Shown here piece by piece: positions 35,262 to 44,153 of a DNA stretch of 64,000 nt. The stretch covers positions 216,094 to 280,093 of the forward strand of contig MAAN01000022.1 in assembly GCA_002163135.1 (NCBI GenBank), written 5' to 3'. The notes below the pieces were generated by a model. It was not told the DNA's origin. It did no database searches and saw only the letters and a list, made by a program, of their open reading frames with translations. Each line of letters opens with the position of its first letter. Position 1 is the stretch's first letter. A program made the position numbers and the translations under genes. The DNA comes from Alphaproteobacteria bacterium 46_93_T64. Its GTDB lineage: Bacteria; Pseudomonadota; Alphaproteobacteria; Sneathiellales; Sneathiellaceae.

Positions 35262-36236
35262 ATGTTGAAGATCTTTTCTATCGCAGCAACTGCTGCAGTA
35301 GCTTTTGGCGGCGCGATGGTAGCATCTGCTCCGGTACAAGCAGAACAATTTATTACAATTGGCACAGGCGGCCAAACCGGCGTTTACTACCAAGTTGGTG
35401 GTGCTATTTGTAAATTGGTAAACCGTGGAACTAAAGATCACGATATCAAATGTACACACACGACCGGCGGTTCCACGAAAAATATTAACGGAATTCGTGC
35501 CAAAAACCTGGACATGGGTGTTGCGCAGTCTGATTGGCAATTTCACGCCTATAACGGAACGGCTCCTAAGCAATTCCCTGATGGTGCCTTTAAAGAACTT
35601 CGTGCTGTATTCTCAGTACATCCAGAGCCATTTACAGTTGTTGCACGTGCAGACGCTGGCATTAAAACATTTGCAGACCTTAAAGGTAAACGCGTAAATA
35701 TTGGTAATCCAGGGTCAGGCCAGCGCGGTACAATGCAAGTTGTTATGGACAAAATGGGCTGGAAAGTAAGTGATTTCGCACTTGCGTCTGAGCTTAAATC
35801 TTCTGAACATTCTGCTGCACTTTGTGATAACAAAATCGACGCGTTTGTGTTCACTGTTGGTCATCCAACAGGAAACATCAAAGAAGCCGCATCGACTTGT
35901 GATGTGAAATTGATACCAGTAACTGGTGCTGCAATTGATGCTTTGGTTTCTGAAAACGATTATTACGCTAAAGTATCTATTAAGGGTGGAATGTATACAG
36001 GTACTGCCACTGACACACCTGTGTTCGGTGTTGGTGCTACGTTTGTATCCTCTACATACACATCTGATGAAACTGTGTACCAAATCGTAAAAGCTGTTTT
36101 TGAAAACTTCAAACGTTTCAAGAAAATGCATCCTGCATTTGCAAACTTGGACAAAAAAGCAATGATCAAAAACAATCTTTCTGCGCCACTGCATCCAGGT
36201 GCTGTGCGTTACTATAAAGAAGCTGGCTTAATGTAA
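35262..36236 (+). CDS. TAXI-family TRAP transporter solute-binding protein
   Basis: A 324-residue periplasmic protein with a signal peptide cleaved after about residue 27 (VQA-EQF). 'FITIGTGGQTGVYYQVGGAI' at the mature N-terminus and 'LKGKRVNIGNPGSGQRGTMQVVM' are typical of the TAXI branch (TRAP-associated extracytoplasmic immunogenic protein). It captures the substrate for the permease encoded 105 bases downstream. The start has GGTTGAGGAGAAAAAAATG. Its codon choice looks more biased than its neighbours', as is common for abundant binding proteins. A 184-base gap before it could hold its own promoter. Confidence 0.94.
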   Translation: MLKIFSIAATAAVAFGGAMVASAPVQAEQFITIGTGGQTGVYYQVGGAICKLVNRGTKDHDIKCTHTTGGSTKNINGIRAKNLDMGVAQSDWQFHAYNGTAPKQFPDGAFKELRAVFSVHPEPFTVVARADAGIKTFADLKGKRVNIGNPGSGQRGTMQVVMDKMGWKVSDFALASELKSSEHSAALCDNKIDAFVFTVGHPTGNIKEAASTCDVKLIPVTGAAIDALVSENDYYAKVSIKGGMYTGTATDTPVFGVGATFVSSTYTSDETVYQIVKAVFENFKRFKKMHPAFANLDKKAMIKNNLSAPLHPGAVRYYKEAGLM

Positions 36237-36245
36237 TTTAGCCTT

Positions 36246-36280
36246 ATTGGGCGGGAGGATCTCTCGCCCAATTTTACTTT
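36246..36280 (+). terminator. Hairpin between binding-protein and permease genes
   Basis: ATTGGGCG-GGAG-GAT-CTCT-CGCCCAAT forms a long stem with one mismatch, followed by a short interrupted T-run (TTTTACTTTTG). It probably acts as a partial terminator or an RNA stabiliser, giving more binding protein than permease. Confidence 0.6.
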
Positions 36281-36341
36281 TGTCCGTCAATAATCAAAGG
36301 GGCTAGGCGGATATGTTGCACTAAATGTAACTGGGGGGAAA

Positions 36342-39170
36342 ATGAGTAATACAACACCAAATGATGGCACGCTAAGCTCAAATGAGCTTGAAGACTTAGT
36401 GGCCTCTACGGATACAGGTGGCCGAACACCTGAGAGTAGATCAATTGCGATGCTAATGGCAGGTATCGCTCTCGTATGGGCTATATGGCAAGTGTGGATC
36501 GCATCCCCGCTGCCCTACATGATAGGTTTCGGTGTATTCTCGGGTAGAGAAGCGCGCCCCATTCATTTGGGATTTGGCATTTTCCTAGCATTCCTTGCTT
36601 ACCCTGCATTTAAAAATTCTCCACGTCATCGGATACCGTTTAGCGATTGGATATTGGCAGGCGTCGGGACTCTTTGCGCACTTTATGTCTTTATTTTTGA
36701 CAGTGCGTTGTCGGATGCTTTGTTGGGTACTCGCTTGAGCGATCGACCCGGTAATCCTAACGTCTTTGATATTGTTGTTGCGAGTGTCGGTGTTGTTATG
36801 CTTCTTGAAGCAACACGCCGCGCTTTGGGGCCACCATTGATGGTGGTCGCTATCGTTTTCTTAGCCTATTCATTTTTAGGACCCTATGCTCCCGGCTTTC
36901 TTGCTTGGAAAGGTGCTAGTTTTGGTGCTGTAGCGGATCATCAGTGGTTATCTTCAGAAGGTGTCTTCGGAATTGCGCTAGGTGTTTCTACCGGTCTCGT
37001 TTTCCTCTTTGTTCTTTTTGGCTCTTTGCTCGATAAAGCGGGGGCAGGTAACTACTTCATTAAGGTCGCGTTTTCCATGATGGGACATATGCGCGGCGGA
37101 CCGGCGAAAGCTGCGGTTGTGGCATCTGGGATGACGGGCCTAATTTCGGGCTCTTCCATCGCTAACGTAGTGACCACAGGCACATTTACCATTCCCATGA
37201 TGAAGCGGGTTGGCTTTTCGGCTGAGAGAAGTGGTGCTGTTGAGGTGGCCTCTTCTGTAAATGGACAAATCATGCCGCCTGTTATGGGGGCTGCGGCCTT
37301 CCTGATGGTAGAGTATGTGGACATCAGCTATTTCGAAGTTGTAACCCATTCTTTCATTCCAGCCATTATTTCCTACATTGCACTGGTTTATATTGTTCAC
37401 CTTGAAGCTCTGAAAAAAAATATGCTAGGTCTTCCCAGAGCAATCGAGCCCAAACCTTTGAAACAAGGTTTGCTCGCTTTGGGAATTACCATCTCGTCTA
37501 TCTTGATCTTGGCAGGTGGAACCTATTATTTGTTCGCGTTGTTTGAAGCCTTAGGCTCCTCTCTGAACCAGTTAATTGCGGTTGCTATCGTATTCGCACT
37601 TCAAGGGGCTCTTTATTTTGGTGTCAAAAAACAGACAAAGGATCCGTCAACACTCGCGTCAATAATCTCAGCTGGCGGTATCGTCCTCTGTAATGTTGTT
37701 ATCGGCGCTTTTGGTGTTTTCTTTGTTGTTGGTGTTGTTACCAATTTAGCGGGGCCAACTTTGGCACCCTGGATCCTTGGTGCAATGATCTTGGCGACAT
37801 ATGGTTATCTAGTCTCCATATGTGCAAAGGTTCCTGACTTGGTAATGGACGATCCGAATGCTCCGATCGATGCGCTGCCGGAACCTAAACCTACAATTTT
37901 GGCGGGTCTTCATTTCTTGCTTCCAGTTGCCGTTTTAATATGGTGCCTGATGGTTGAACGTCTCTCACCAGAACTGTCGGCCTTCTGGGCAGTGAGTTTG
38001 ATGATCTTTATTCTGCTCACGCAACGCCAGTTGTTTGCGTTTTTCAGAAAAGAAGATCAACACGGCAGATTAAAGCAAGGCTTCGATGAGCTTATCGATG
38101 GTCTTATATCTGGCGCACGCAACATGATCGGTATTGCCATTGCAACCGCCGCCGCTGGTATCATTGTTGGAACAGTCTCCCAAACGGGTGTTGGTTTGGT
38201 TCTAGCTGAGTTGGTCGAGTTCTTAAGTCAGGGACAAATTCTCCTGATGCTGATCTTCACTGCCATTTTGAGCCTTATTCTTGGAATGGGGCTACCAACG
38301 ACAGCCAACTATATTGTTGTGTCCTCACTTCTAGCACCAGTCATTGTAGGCTTGGGCCAGCAAAATGGTCTCATCGTGCCGCTTATCGCAGTGCATCTGT
38401 TCGTGTTCTATTTCGGAATTATGGCAGACGTAACACCACCAGTTGGGTTGGCATCGTTTGCGGCCGCCGCCGTATCGGGCGGTGATCCAATTCGAACAGG
38501 ATTCATCGCTTTCTTCTATTCTTTGAGAACTGCAATTCTTCCGTTCTTGTTCATCTTTAACACTGATCTTTTGTTAATTGATGTGACACCGTTGGAAGGG
38601 GTGATTGTGTTCATTGTCGCGACGGCAGCGATGCTGCTCTTTACGGCTGGAACACAAGGGTATTTCCTTGCCAAGTCAAAATTATGGGAATCAACTTTGT
38701 TGGTATTGATTGCCTTTACACTCTTCCGGCCTGGTTTCTGGATGGATATGGTTGTGCCTCCCTTTATCGAAGTGGCACCGGCGAATATCGAGAAGGCTTT
38801 TGGAGGGGTTGAAACAGGCGCAGAGATCAGACTTATTGTGCAAGGTGAGAATGATGTGGGTGATCCCATCAGTATCACCGCTATATTACCCGTTGAGAAA
38901 GACGGGAGCGGCGCAGACAGGCTTGCTGCAGTAGGACTTGAGTTGCTGGTTGATGGGGCTAATGTTGTTATCGATGATGCCGCGTTTGATAGTATCTCAC
39001 AGAAAGCTGGACTGGATTTTGATCAAAAGATTCAATCTGTCCTGCTGCCATCAGATCAGCCGGCAAAGAGTTTATTCTATATACCTGCCTTGATGCTGTT
39101 GGGCTTGATTGTGCTTTTCCAACGCCGCCGCAACGGAACACCGATTACTCAGTCAGTCCCGGTCTCTTAA
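36342..39170 (+). CDS. Fused TRAP transporter permease (DctQ-DctM, 4TM/12TM)
   Basis: A 942-residue inner-membrane protein joining the small (DctQ) and large (DctM) TRAP subunits, as in most TAXI systems. The large-subunit motifs 'GLISGSSIANVVTTGTFTIPMMKRVGF' region, 'VNGQIMPPVMGAAAFLMVEY', and 'ILGMGLPTTANYIVVSSLLAP' with 'ADVTPPVGLASFAAAAVSGGD' are all there. After the last core segment a DUF3394-type extension (about residues 795-925) with one more membrane segment at the end follows. It drives sodium- or proton-coupled uptake of the solute bound by the TAXI protein. Start ATG at 36342 with CTGGGGGGAAA before it. Confidence 0.95.
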   Translation: MSNTTPNDGTLSSNELEDLVASTDTGGRTPESRSIAMLMAGIALVWAIWQVWIASPLPYMIGFGVFSGREARPIHLGFGIFLAFLAYPAFKNSPRHRIPFSDWILAGVGTLCALYVFIFDSALSDALLGTRLSDRPGNPNVFDIVVASVGVVMLLEATRRALGPPLMVVAIVFLAYSFLGPYAPGFLAWKGASFGAVADHQWLSSEGVFGIALGVSTGLVFLFVLFGSLLDKAGAGNYFIKVAFSMMGHMRGGPAKAAVVASGMTGLISGSSIANVVTTGTFTIPMMKRVGFSAERSGAVEVASSVNGQIMPPVMGAAAFLMVEYVDISYFEVVTHSFIPAIISYIALVYIVHLEALKKNMLGLPRAIEPKPLKQGLLALGITISSILILAGGTYYLFALFEALGSSLNQLIAVAIVFALQGALYFGVKKQTKDPSTLASIISAGGIVLCNVVIGAFGVFFVVGVVTNLAGPTLAPWILGAMILATYGYLVSICAKVPDLVMDDPNAPIDALPEPKPTILAGLHFLLPVAVLIWCLMVERLSPELSAFWAVSLMIFILLTQRQLFAFFRKEDQHGRLKQGFDELIDGLISGARNMIGIAIATAAAGIIVGTVSQTGVGLVLAELVEFLSQGQILLMLIFTAILSLILGMGLPTTANYIVVSSLLAPVIVGLGQQNGLIVPLIAVHLFVFYFGIMADVTPPVGLASFAAAAVSGGDPIRTGFIAFFYSLRTAILPFLFIFNTDLLLIDVTPLEGVIVFIVATAAMLLFTAGTQGYFLAKSKLWESTLLVLIAFTLFRPGFWMDMVVPPFIEVAPANIEKAFGGVETGAEIRLIVQGENDVGDPISITAILPVEKDGSGADRLAAVGLELLVDGANVVIDDAAFDSISQKAGLDFDQKIQSVLLPSDQPAKSLFYIPALMLLGLIVLFQRRRNGTPITQSVPVS

Positions 39171-39185
39171 GGAAGGAATTTTGAT

Positions 39186-39614
39186 ATGTTTAAACACATT
39201 CTTCTTGCTGTTGATCTAGAGGCTGAGGAGTCCTGGAAAAAGATGGTGCCAGAAGCTGTATCATATGCCTCTCATGCCCATGCAACGTTGCATGTTATGA
39301 CGGTGCTGCCAGATTTTGGGATGAGTATTGTAGGATCCTTTTTTCCTAGTAATCATGAAGAGAAAATGCTTCAGGAAATGAACAAACGCCTGCATGATTT
39401 TGTTAAGGAAAATATTCCGACTGATATTAAGGTTCAGCATATTGTCGGGCATGGAACTGCATATGAAGAGATTCTTCGAATTGAGAAGAAGATCTCCAGT
39501 GATCTTATTATTATTGGGGCGCATAGGCCTACAATGCAGGACTATTTGTTGGGGCCGAACGCCGCACGTGTCGTAAGGCACGCACATTGTTCAGTTCTTG
39601 TTGTTCGAGATTAA
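39186..39614 (+). CDS. Universal stress protein (TeaD-like) of the TRAP locus
   Basis: A 142-residue UspA-fold protein: 'FKHILLAVDLEAE' at the N-terminus, 'LIIIGAHRPTMQDYLLGPNAARVVRHAHCSVLVVRD' split here as 'LIIIGAHRPT', 'LLGPNAARVV' and 'CSVLVVR' at the C-terminus, a Gly pattern of the ATP-binding type. It begins 16 bases after the permease stop. Usp genes placed at the end of TRAP operons, such as teaD beside the ectoine transporter, adjust transport activity; the same role is likely here. Confidence 0.92.
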   Translation: MFKHILLAVDLEAEESWKKMVPEAVSYASHAHATLHVMTVLPDFGMSIVGSFFPSNHEEKMLQEMNKRLHDFVKENIPTDIKVQHIVGHGTAYEEILRIEKKISSDLIIIGAHRPTMQDYLLGPNAARVVRHAHCSVLVVRD

Positions 39615-39615
39615 A

Positions 39616-39651
39616 AGAAAAAACGGCCCGAATTATCGGGCCGTTTTTTTT
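39616..39651. terminator. Bidirectional terminator (Usp / cytochrome c)
   Basis: Perfect stem ACGGCCCG / CGGGCCGT around AATTAT, with an A-run on the left and eight T on the right, between convergent genes. It marks the end of the RpiR-TRAP locus. Confidence 0.92.
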
Positions 39652-39667
39652 GCTTAACTGCAGAAAT

Positions 39668-40045
39668 CTATTTCATAGTTTCAAGATACGCGATGAGGTC
39701 TGCGCGTTGTTTTTCTTTTTTGATACCTGCGAAGCTCATCTTAGTTTTCTTGACGAATTTTCTAGGCTTTTTCAAAAACGAATTCAGAGTGGCAGCATCC
39801 CATGTTAGGCCAGATGCTTTCATGGCTTTTGAATATTTGTAGCCTTCGACAGAAGCTGCTGCGCGCCCAACAACACCAAAAAGGTTCGGACCGCTTTTGT
39901 TTTTCCCGCCTTCGTCAGCTGTGTGGCAGCTTTTGCACTTCTTGAAAATTTTTGCGCCTTTTGCCGCGTCGCCTGCTGCTGCTATGCCTGAGGATAGGCA
40001 GATTGAAGCAACGATGCTCATTGCCAACAGTTTCGCTGTGTTCAT
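39668..40045 (-). CDS. Class I c-type cytochrome (cytochrome c2 type)
   Basis: About 125 residues with a signal peptide (LLAMSIVASICLSSGIAAA), heme-binding CKSCH, 'SGPNLFGVVGRAAAS' after it and the sixth-ligand Met in 'KTKMSFAGI'. It is a soluble periplasmic electron carrier, a possible donor to the cytochrome c oxidase in this window, although that is only suggested by type. The ATG at 40045 has GGAG six to seven bases before it; an ATG at 40057 is less well placed. Confidence 0.94.
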   Translation of the reverse strand: MNTAKLLAMSIVASICLSSGIAAAGDAAKGAKIFKKCKSCHTADEGGKNKSGPNLFGVVGRAAASVEGYKYSKAMKASGLTWDAATLNSFLKKPRKFVKKTKMSFAGIKKEKQRADLIAYLETMK

Positions 40046-40277
40046 GGAAGTCTCCATATTTGGGTTGTGTTACTCTTTGTTAGTTTTGATAAACTTACGA
40101 GCAGTAAATTAAAACAAAATTAAGACGATCCCAAGGTATATTTTGGCTCATAGGACTGAATTTGAGCTAGTTTGGGTGCGGCATATTGTCCAACTGAAAG
40201 CTCATCGTCATTAACCGTATCTTAAGATAAATCCCTTTAGATGGCTGGATGGAATATTTTAGTTTATTGGAGCCAGT

Positions 40278-41408
40278 GTGTCTGAAAACGGTTCTTTAAG
40301 CCCAGCCGATGTCGAGCGTCTGTTAACAGATCGCTCTCCGGAAGCACGTGCGCAAACAGTTGAAAAAATTGCAGGCGGTCTCGCTGGGCATAAGTTTAGT
40401 GAGAAGGAGCGCGCAGAAGCCGAGCAAATTTTTCGTTTGCTGGTGACAGACGCCGAAGTCCTTGTTCGCAAAACTCTCGCTGACACGTTGAAATCACTAC
40501 CAGAGCTACCACATGATATCGCATTTTCTTTAGCGAATGACATATCTGATGTGGCTGCGCCTATGTTATCTTTCTCAGACGCGCTGAGTGATGAAGATTT
40601 AGCAGAAATTATCAGCTCCAAATCAGAAGAACACCAAGGCGCTATCGCAGAACGTGCGAAAGTATCTGAAGTTATTTCTGAAAAACTCGCTGATACTGGA
40701 AACGAAAATGTTGTTGCCAAATTGATGAGCAACGAAGGTGCCCAGATATCTGACAAAACCTTTGAAAAGGTGCTGGATAAGTTTGGCGATAGCGAAAAAG
40801 TAAACGCTCCCATGGCTAGACGGAGCGCACTGCCAATTACGGTTACAGAACGTTTGGTGACGCTCGTCTCGGATAAATTACGGGACCATTTGGTAAGTCA
40901 CCATGACATGTCACCGACAATAGCCACCGACTTGATCCTTCAAAGTCGAGAAAAAACCATGATTGGTTTGTTGAAAGACGGTACCAGTGAAGGTGAACTT
41001 GTTAAACTTATCGATCAATTGCATAGAAATGGTCGGTTGACGCCTACAATTATTCTTCGCGCACTATGTGTAGGTGACATTGATTTCTTTGAAACAGCAC
41101 TGTCCATTGGTGCAGATATATCTGTGTCGAACGTTCATATGCTTGTAGGTGATCCGGGCGGAGAAGGGCTTAGGCAGCTTTGTAAGAAATTTAATATCTC
41201 AAAGGGGCTCGTTGAAATGATGCGTGTTACCATCGGGGTGGTAAAAGAGTTGGATTATGACGGTGATCCTGGAGACCGCGAGCGTTTCCGTAATCAAGTG
41301 ATACAGCGGGTGCTAACGCATTTTGAAGATCGGTTTGATGCGGAGAATGTTGATTATCTGATTTCAAAAATCAGTAGTGCTGACTCTGGCGAAACAGCGG
41401 CCGCTTAA
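40278..41408 (+). CDS. DUF2336 domain protein
   Basis: A 376-residue cytoplasmic protein made of short helical repeats, seen as 'LLTDRSPEARAQTVEKIAGGL' near the N-terminus (split from longer text) and 'VLVRKTLADTLKSLPELPHDI', resembling HEAT-like arrays. The second half holds the DUF2336 pattern 'RLTPTIILRALCVGDIDFFETAL' around residues 255-280. The family is widespread in alphaproteobacteria and has no established function. The start codon is GTG at 40278, with TTGGAGC before it. It ends at a terminator shared with the next, convergent gene. Confidence 0.85.
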   Translation: MSENGSLSPADVERLLTDRSPEARAQTVEKIAGGLAGHKFSEKERAEAEQIFRLLVTDAEVLVRKTLADTLKSLPELPHDIAFSLANDISDVAAPMLSFSDALSDEDLAEIISSKSEEHQGAIAERAKVSEVISEKLADTGNENVVAKLMSNEGAQISDKTFEKVLDKFGDSEKVNAPMARRSALPITVTERLVTLVSDKLRDHLVSHHDMSPTIATDLILQSREKTMIGLLKDGTSEGELVKLIDQLHRNGRLTPTIILRALCVGDIDFFETALSIGADISVSNVHMLVGDPGGEGLRQLCKKFNISKGLVEMMRVTIGVVKELDYDGDPGDRERFRNQVIQRVLTHFEDRFDAENVDYLISKISSADSGETAAA

Positions 41409-41432
41409 ACTATTCACAAAATCTGCCAATTG

Positions 41433-41459
41433 AAATGCCGGCTTTTAGCTGGCATTTTT
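41433..41459. terminator. Convergent terminator with stop codon in its loop
   Basis: Stem AAATGCCGGC / GCTGGCATTT (one G-T pair) around TTTTA, followed by T. The loop contains the TAA (as TTA on this strand, 41445-41447) that ends the lysoplasmalogenase-like gene on the minus strand, so the hairpin overlaps the end of that gene. Confidence 0.8.
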
Positions 41460-42116
41460 GTTGTTAGGGCCCTTGATAATCGCCAATGTGAGAAGAACTT
41501 GCGCAAGAATATAGGTAATCCAGATTAATGGCCCAGACAGTGAAAATGGCATCAAGAACTTATTTATTGCGATTGTACTGTCTGAGACAAGAAAGCTAAG
41601 CGCTCCTATAACCACAAGAGCGGCCGGATAGGCCGCGTAGATCGCTGACACGGCCATCATGGCAATAACTGTTACATAGACAAATACGGGGGCTTTGAGC
41701 GCACCAAGAGCGGGCCAGAGCATAACGAGCATTCCAATAGACAATAGAATTATCGCTGCAATAGCAATTTGCTTGCCTACCGGCAATGGTTGCCAGTTTC
41801 GCGCGCGTACGAAAATCAAAATATAAAGAAGGTGAGCAATCAAAAATGATCCCAGACCATGGGTGAAGTAATCAGAACTGCGGATCGCTAGAAACGCATC
41901 CCCCAAGCTCGAAAACAGAAGGGCAGCAAGGGCAATTTTTTTGATTTTTCTGTCTTCAATGGCCCAGAATGCGAGGCAGGCAAGTAATATGCATGCACTA
42001 GATTTTTGAAAAATATTTAGGACAGACCCATCCTGGAAAGGCACAAGCAGGTATGTAACCGCTAAGCCCACAGCAAGTAGAAGTAAAGCACGTTGGTGTC
42101 TGGAAAAATCTGGCAT
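41445..42116 (-). CDS. YhhN-family membrane protein (lysoplasmalogenase-like)
   Basis: A 223-residue inner-membrane protein with about eight hydrophobic segments. The family marks 'LLFSSLGDAFLAI', 'YFTHGLGSFLIAHLLYILIF' and 'GALSFLVSDSTIAI' are present; they hold the Asp/His residues thought to be catalytic in lysoplasmalogenase TMEM86. It would cut the vinyl-ether bond of lysoplasmalogens or act on related lipids. The ATG at 42116 was preferred to an upstream TTG at 42149 that overlaps the preceding gene. It follows the thioesterase gene by ten bases on the same strand. Confidence 0.85.
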   Translation of the reverse strand: MPDFSRHQRALLLLAVGLAVTYLLVPFQDGSVLNIFQKSSACILLACLAFWAIEDRKIKKIALAALLFSSLGDAFLAIRSSDYFTHGLGSFLIAHLLYILIFVRARNWQPLPVGKQIAIAAIILLSIGMLVMLWPALGALKAPVFVYVTVIAMMAVSAIYAAYPAALVVIGALSFLVSDSTIAINKFLMPFSLSGPLIWITYILAQVLLTLAIIKGPNNKNAS

Positions 42117-42126
42117 TAAGACTTCA

Positions 42127-42612
42127 CTATTTCTTTCGTCTAATTCCAATGGAAGAGCCTAATTGTTGAGGTGCAGGATTATGCGCTTGATCTTCCTGCA
42201 ATACTTTAAGGTTGGCTAGAATATGATCCGGCATAGGGTGTGCTTTGGGACCTGAGGCATCAATATGTAGGATCATTTGTTCGGATGTTGCCGCTAGAAA
42301 ACCGTCATCTTTATGATGCATTTCCAAAAACAGATGAATACGCTTTGCATCACAATCGATTACACGAAAAGAGATCGCAATCGGGTCTCCCTCTTTTACT
42401 TCCTGCAGATAACTTACATGCGTTTCCAGCACGTATACCGTATTGCCTGAGGATTTTCGGTATTTTCGTGTCATTTGGATTTGGTCCAGTAGAACATCAA
42501 GCGATTGATCGAATATCAGCACGTAATATGCGACATTCATATGTCCGTTATGATCAATCCACTCAGGTAAAATGGACAACTCTTTTAGTTTTTGTAAATT
42601 ATTGTTTTTCAT
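42127..42612 (-). CDS. Acyl-CoA thioesterase, 4HBT hot-dog family
   Basis: About 161 residues. 'PEWIDHNGHMNVAYYVLIFDQS' is the characteristic hot-dog helix with the catalytic Asp-His-Asn, and 'YVLETHVSYLQEVKEGDPIAISFRV' the following strands (split). This subfamily includes thioesterases fused to or next to carnitine dehydrogenase. The ATG at 42612 starts near the family N-terminus; the frame is open to a TTG at 42630. The substrate is unknown. The YhhN gene follows, suggesting a lipid-related pair. Confidence 0.85.
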   Translation of the reverse strand: MKNNNLQKLKELSILPEWIDHNGHMNVAYYVLIFDQSLDVLLDQIQMTRKYRKSSGNTVYVLETHVSYLQEVKEGDPIAISFRVIDCDAKRIHLFLEMHHKDDGFLAATSEQMILHIDASGPKAHPMPDHILANLKVLQEDQAHNPAPQQLGSSIGIRRKK

Positions 42613-42751
42613 GGTCCAAACATTAATCAATTTTTTTAAACTGTAAATGCTTTAGATATTTGTTTGTACAGATTATAAGAAGATATCAAATTTGTACTGC
42701 TGATTTGTCAAGTTACGACAACATGGCTATTTATGAAAAAAGAGGGAATTC

Positions 42752-44134
42752 ATGTCTTTGTCATCAAGCATTCTAGAAAGCGCCTGTGCTGAACTTGAAG
42801 AAATCCTGGGAGATCGGTGCACGACCGCGCAATCTGTTCGTGATCAGCATGGTAAAGATGAAAGTTGGCACCCCTCTTGTCCTCCGGACGTTGTGTGTTT
42901 TGCAAAAAGCACCGAAGAAGTATCCAAAATTGTTAAAATCTGCGCCAAATTCAAAATACCAGTAATTCCATTTGGCGCAGGCACGTCACTTGAAGGGCAT
43001 ATCAATGCAGTAGAGGGTGGTGTCTCTATTGATCTAAACCAGATGAATGAGATTATTACCGTCCATTCCGAGGATCTGGATTGTGTCGTGCAGCCGGGCG
43101 TCCGCCGCAAACAATTAAACGAATTTTTGCGTGATACAGGACTTTTCTTTCCCATTGATCCGGGAGCAGACGCCTCCATTGGCGGAATGGCTTCAACACG
43201 CGCGTCAGGTACGAACGCAGTCCGCTACGGTACGATGAAAGACAATGTGCTAAGTTTGACCGTTGTGTTGCCAAACGGCGAGATTATTAAAACCGGTGGC
43301 CGCGCCAAGAAAAGCGCTGCGGGATATGATTTGACACGTTTGTATATCGGATCAGAGGGCACGCTTGGTGTCATTACGGAAATCACGTTACGCCTTTATG
43401 GGATTCCAGAAGCCGTTGCGGCGGCAACTGTTTCATTCCCAGATATAGAAAGCGCCATTCAATCGGTTATTTTGACGATACAGAGCGGCATCCCTGTGGC
43501 CCGTATCGAGCTTCTCGACGATATTCAGGTGGACGCCATCAACAAATATTCCGGTTTAGACCTACCAGTGCAGGCGACCTTGTTTTTGGAATTCCACGGA
43601 AGCGATTTAAGTGTCAAAGAGCAATCTGAAATGGTGGATAGTATCTGTCAGGATTTTGGAGCGAAGGACTTCCAGTGGACCACGCAAGCCGAAGACCGTA
43701 CACGTTTGTGGCAAGCTCGGCACGATGCTGCTTATGCAGCAAAAGCACTTCGAACAGGGGCCTCTATATGGGCTACCGATGTATGTGTGCCTATTTCCAA
43801 TCTGGCTGATTGCATTATGCAGACTAAAGCCGATATGGACGAGAGTACTTTAATTGCACCACTTGTTGGTCATGTAGGAGATGGAAATTTCCATCTAGCT
43901 TTTGTTCTGGATATGGACAACCCTGATGAAATTGCTGAGGCTGAACGTCTTAATAGCCGCTTGATTAAACGGGCGCTTTCCATGGACGGCACCTGCACTG
44001 GCGAGCATGGCGTTGGTTTAGGCAAAAAGAAATACTTGAAAGACGAACTTGGTGAAGGCGCCGTTGGCGTGATGTCTGCGCTTAAGCTTGCCCTGGATCC
44101 AGACAATATCATGAATCCAGGCAAGATTATCTAA
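42752..44134 (+). CDS. FAD-linked 2-hydroxyacid dehydrogenase (D-lactate/glycolate oxidase GlcD type)
   Basis: A 460-residue VAO-type flavoenzyme. 'IPVIPFGAGTSLEGHINAV' and 'DPGADASIGGMASTRASG' bind FAD, and 'GHVGDGNFHLAFVLD' with the C-terminal 'CTGEHGVGLGKKKYL' carries the active-site histidines. It oxidises D-lactate, glycolate or a related D-2-hydroxyacid and passes electrons to quinone or cytochrome c. There is no GlcE or iron-sulfur GlcF partner beside it, so a single-subunit D-lactate dehydrogenase is more likely than glycolate oxidase. AGAGGGAATTCATG is the start region. Its stop is 20 bases from the convergent pentapeptide gene. Confidence 0.93.
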   Translation: MSLSSSILESACAELEEILGDRCTTAQSVRDQHGKDESWHPSCPPDVVCFAKSTEEVSKIVKICAKFKIPVIPFGAGTSLEGHINAVEGGVSIDLNQMNEIITVHSEDLDCVVQPGVRRKQLNEFLRDTGLFFPIDPGADASIGGMASTRASGTNAVRYGTMKDNVLSLTVVLPNGEIIKTGGRAKKSAAGYDLTRLYIGSEGTLGVITEITLRLYGIPEAVAAATVSFPDIESAIQSVILTIQSGIPVARIELLDDIQVDAINKYSGLDLPVQATLFLEFHGSDLSVKEQSEMVDSICQDFGAKDFQWTTQAEDRTRLWQARHDAAYAAKALRTGASIWATDVCVPISNLADCIMQTKADMDESTLIAPLVGHVGDGNFHLAFVLDMDNPDEIAEAERLNSRLIKRALSMDGTCTGEHGVGLGKKKYLKDELGEGAVGVMSALKLALDPDNIMNPGKII

Positions 44135-44153
44135 TCGCCATTTCGTTGGTATC

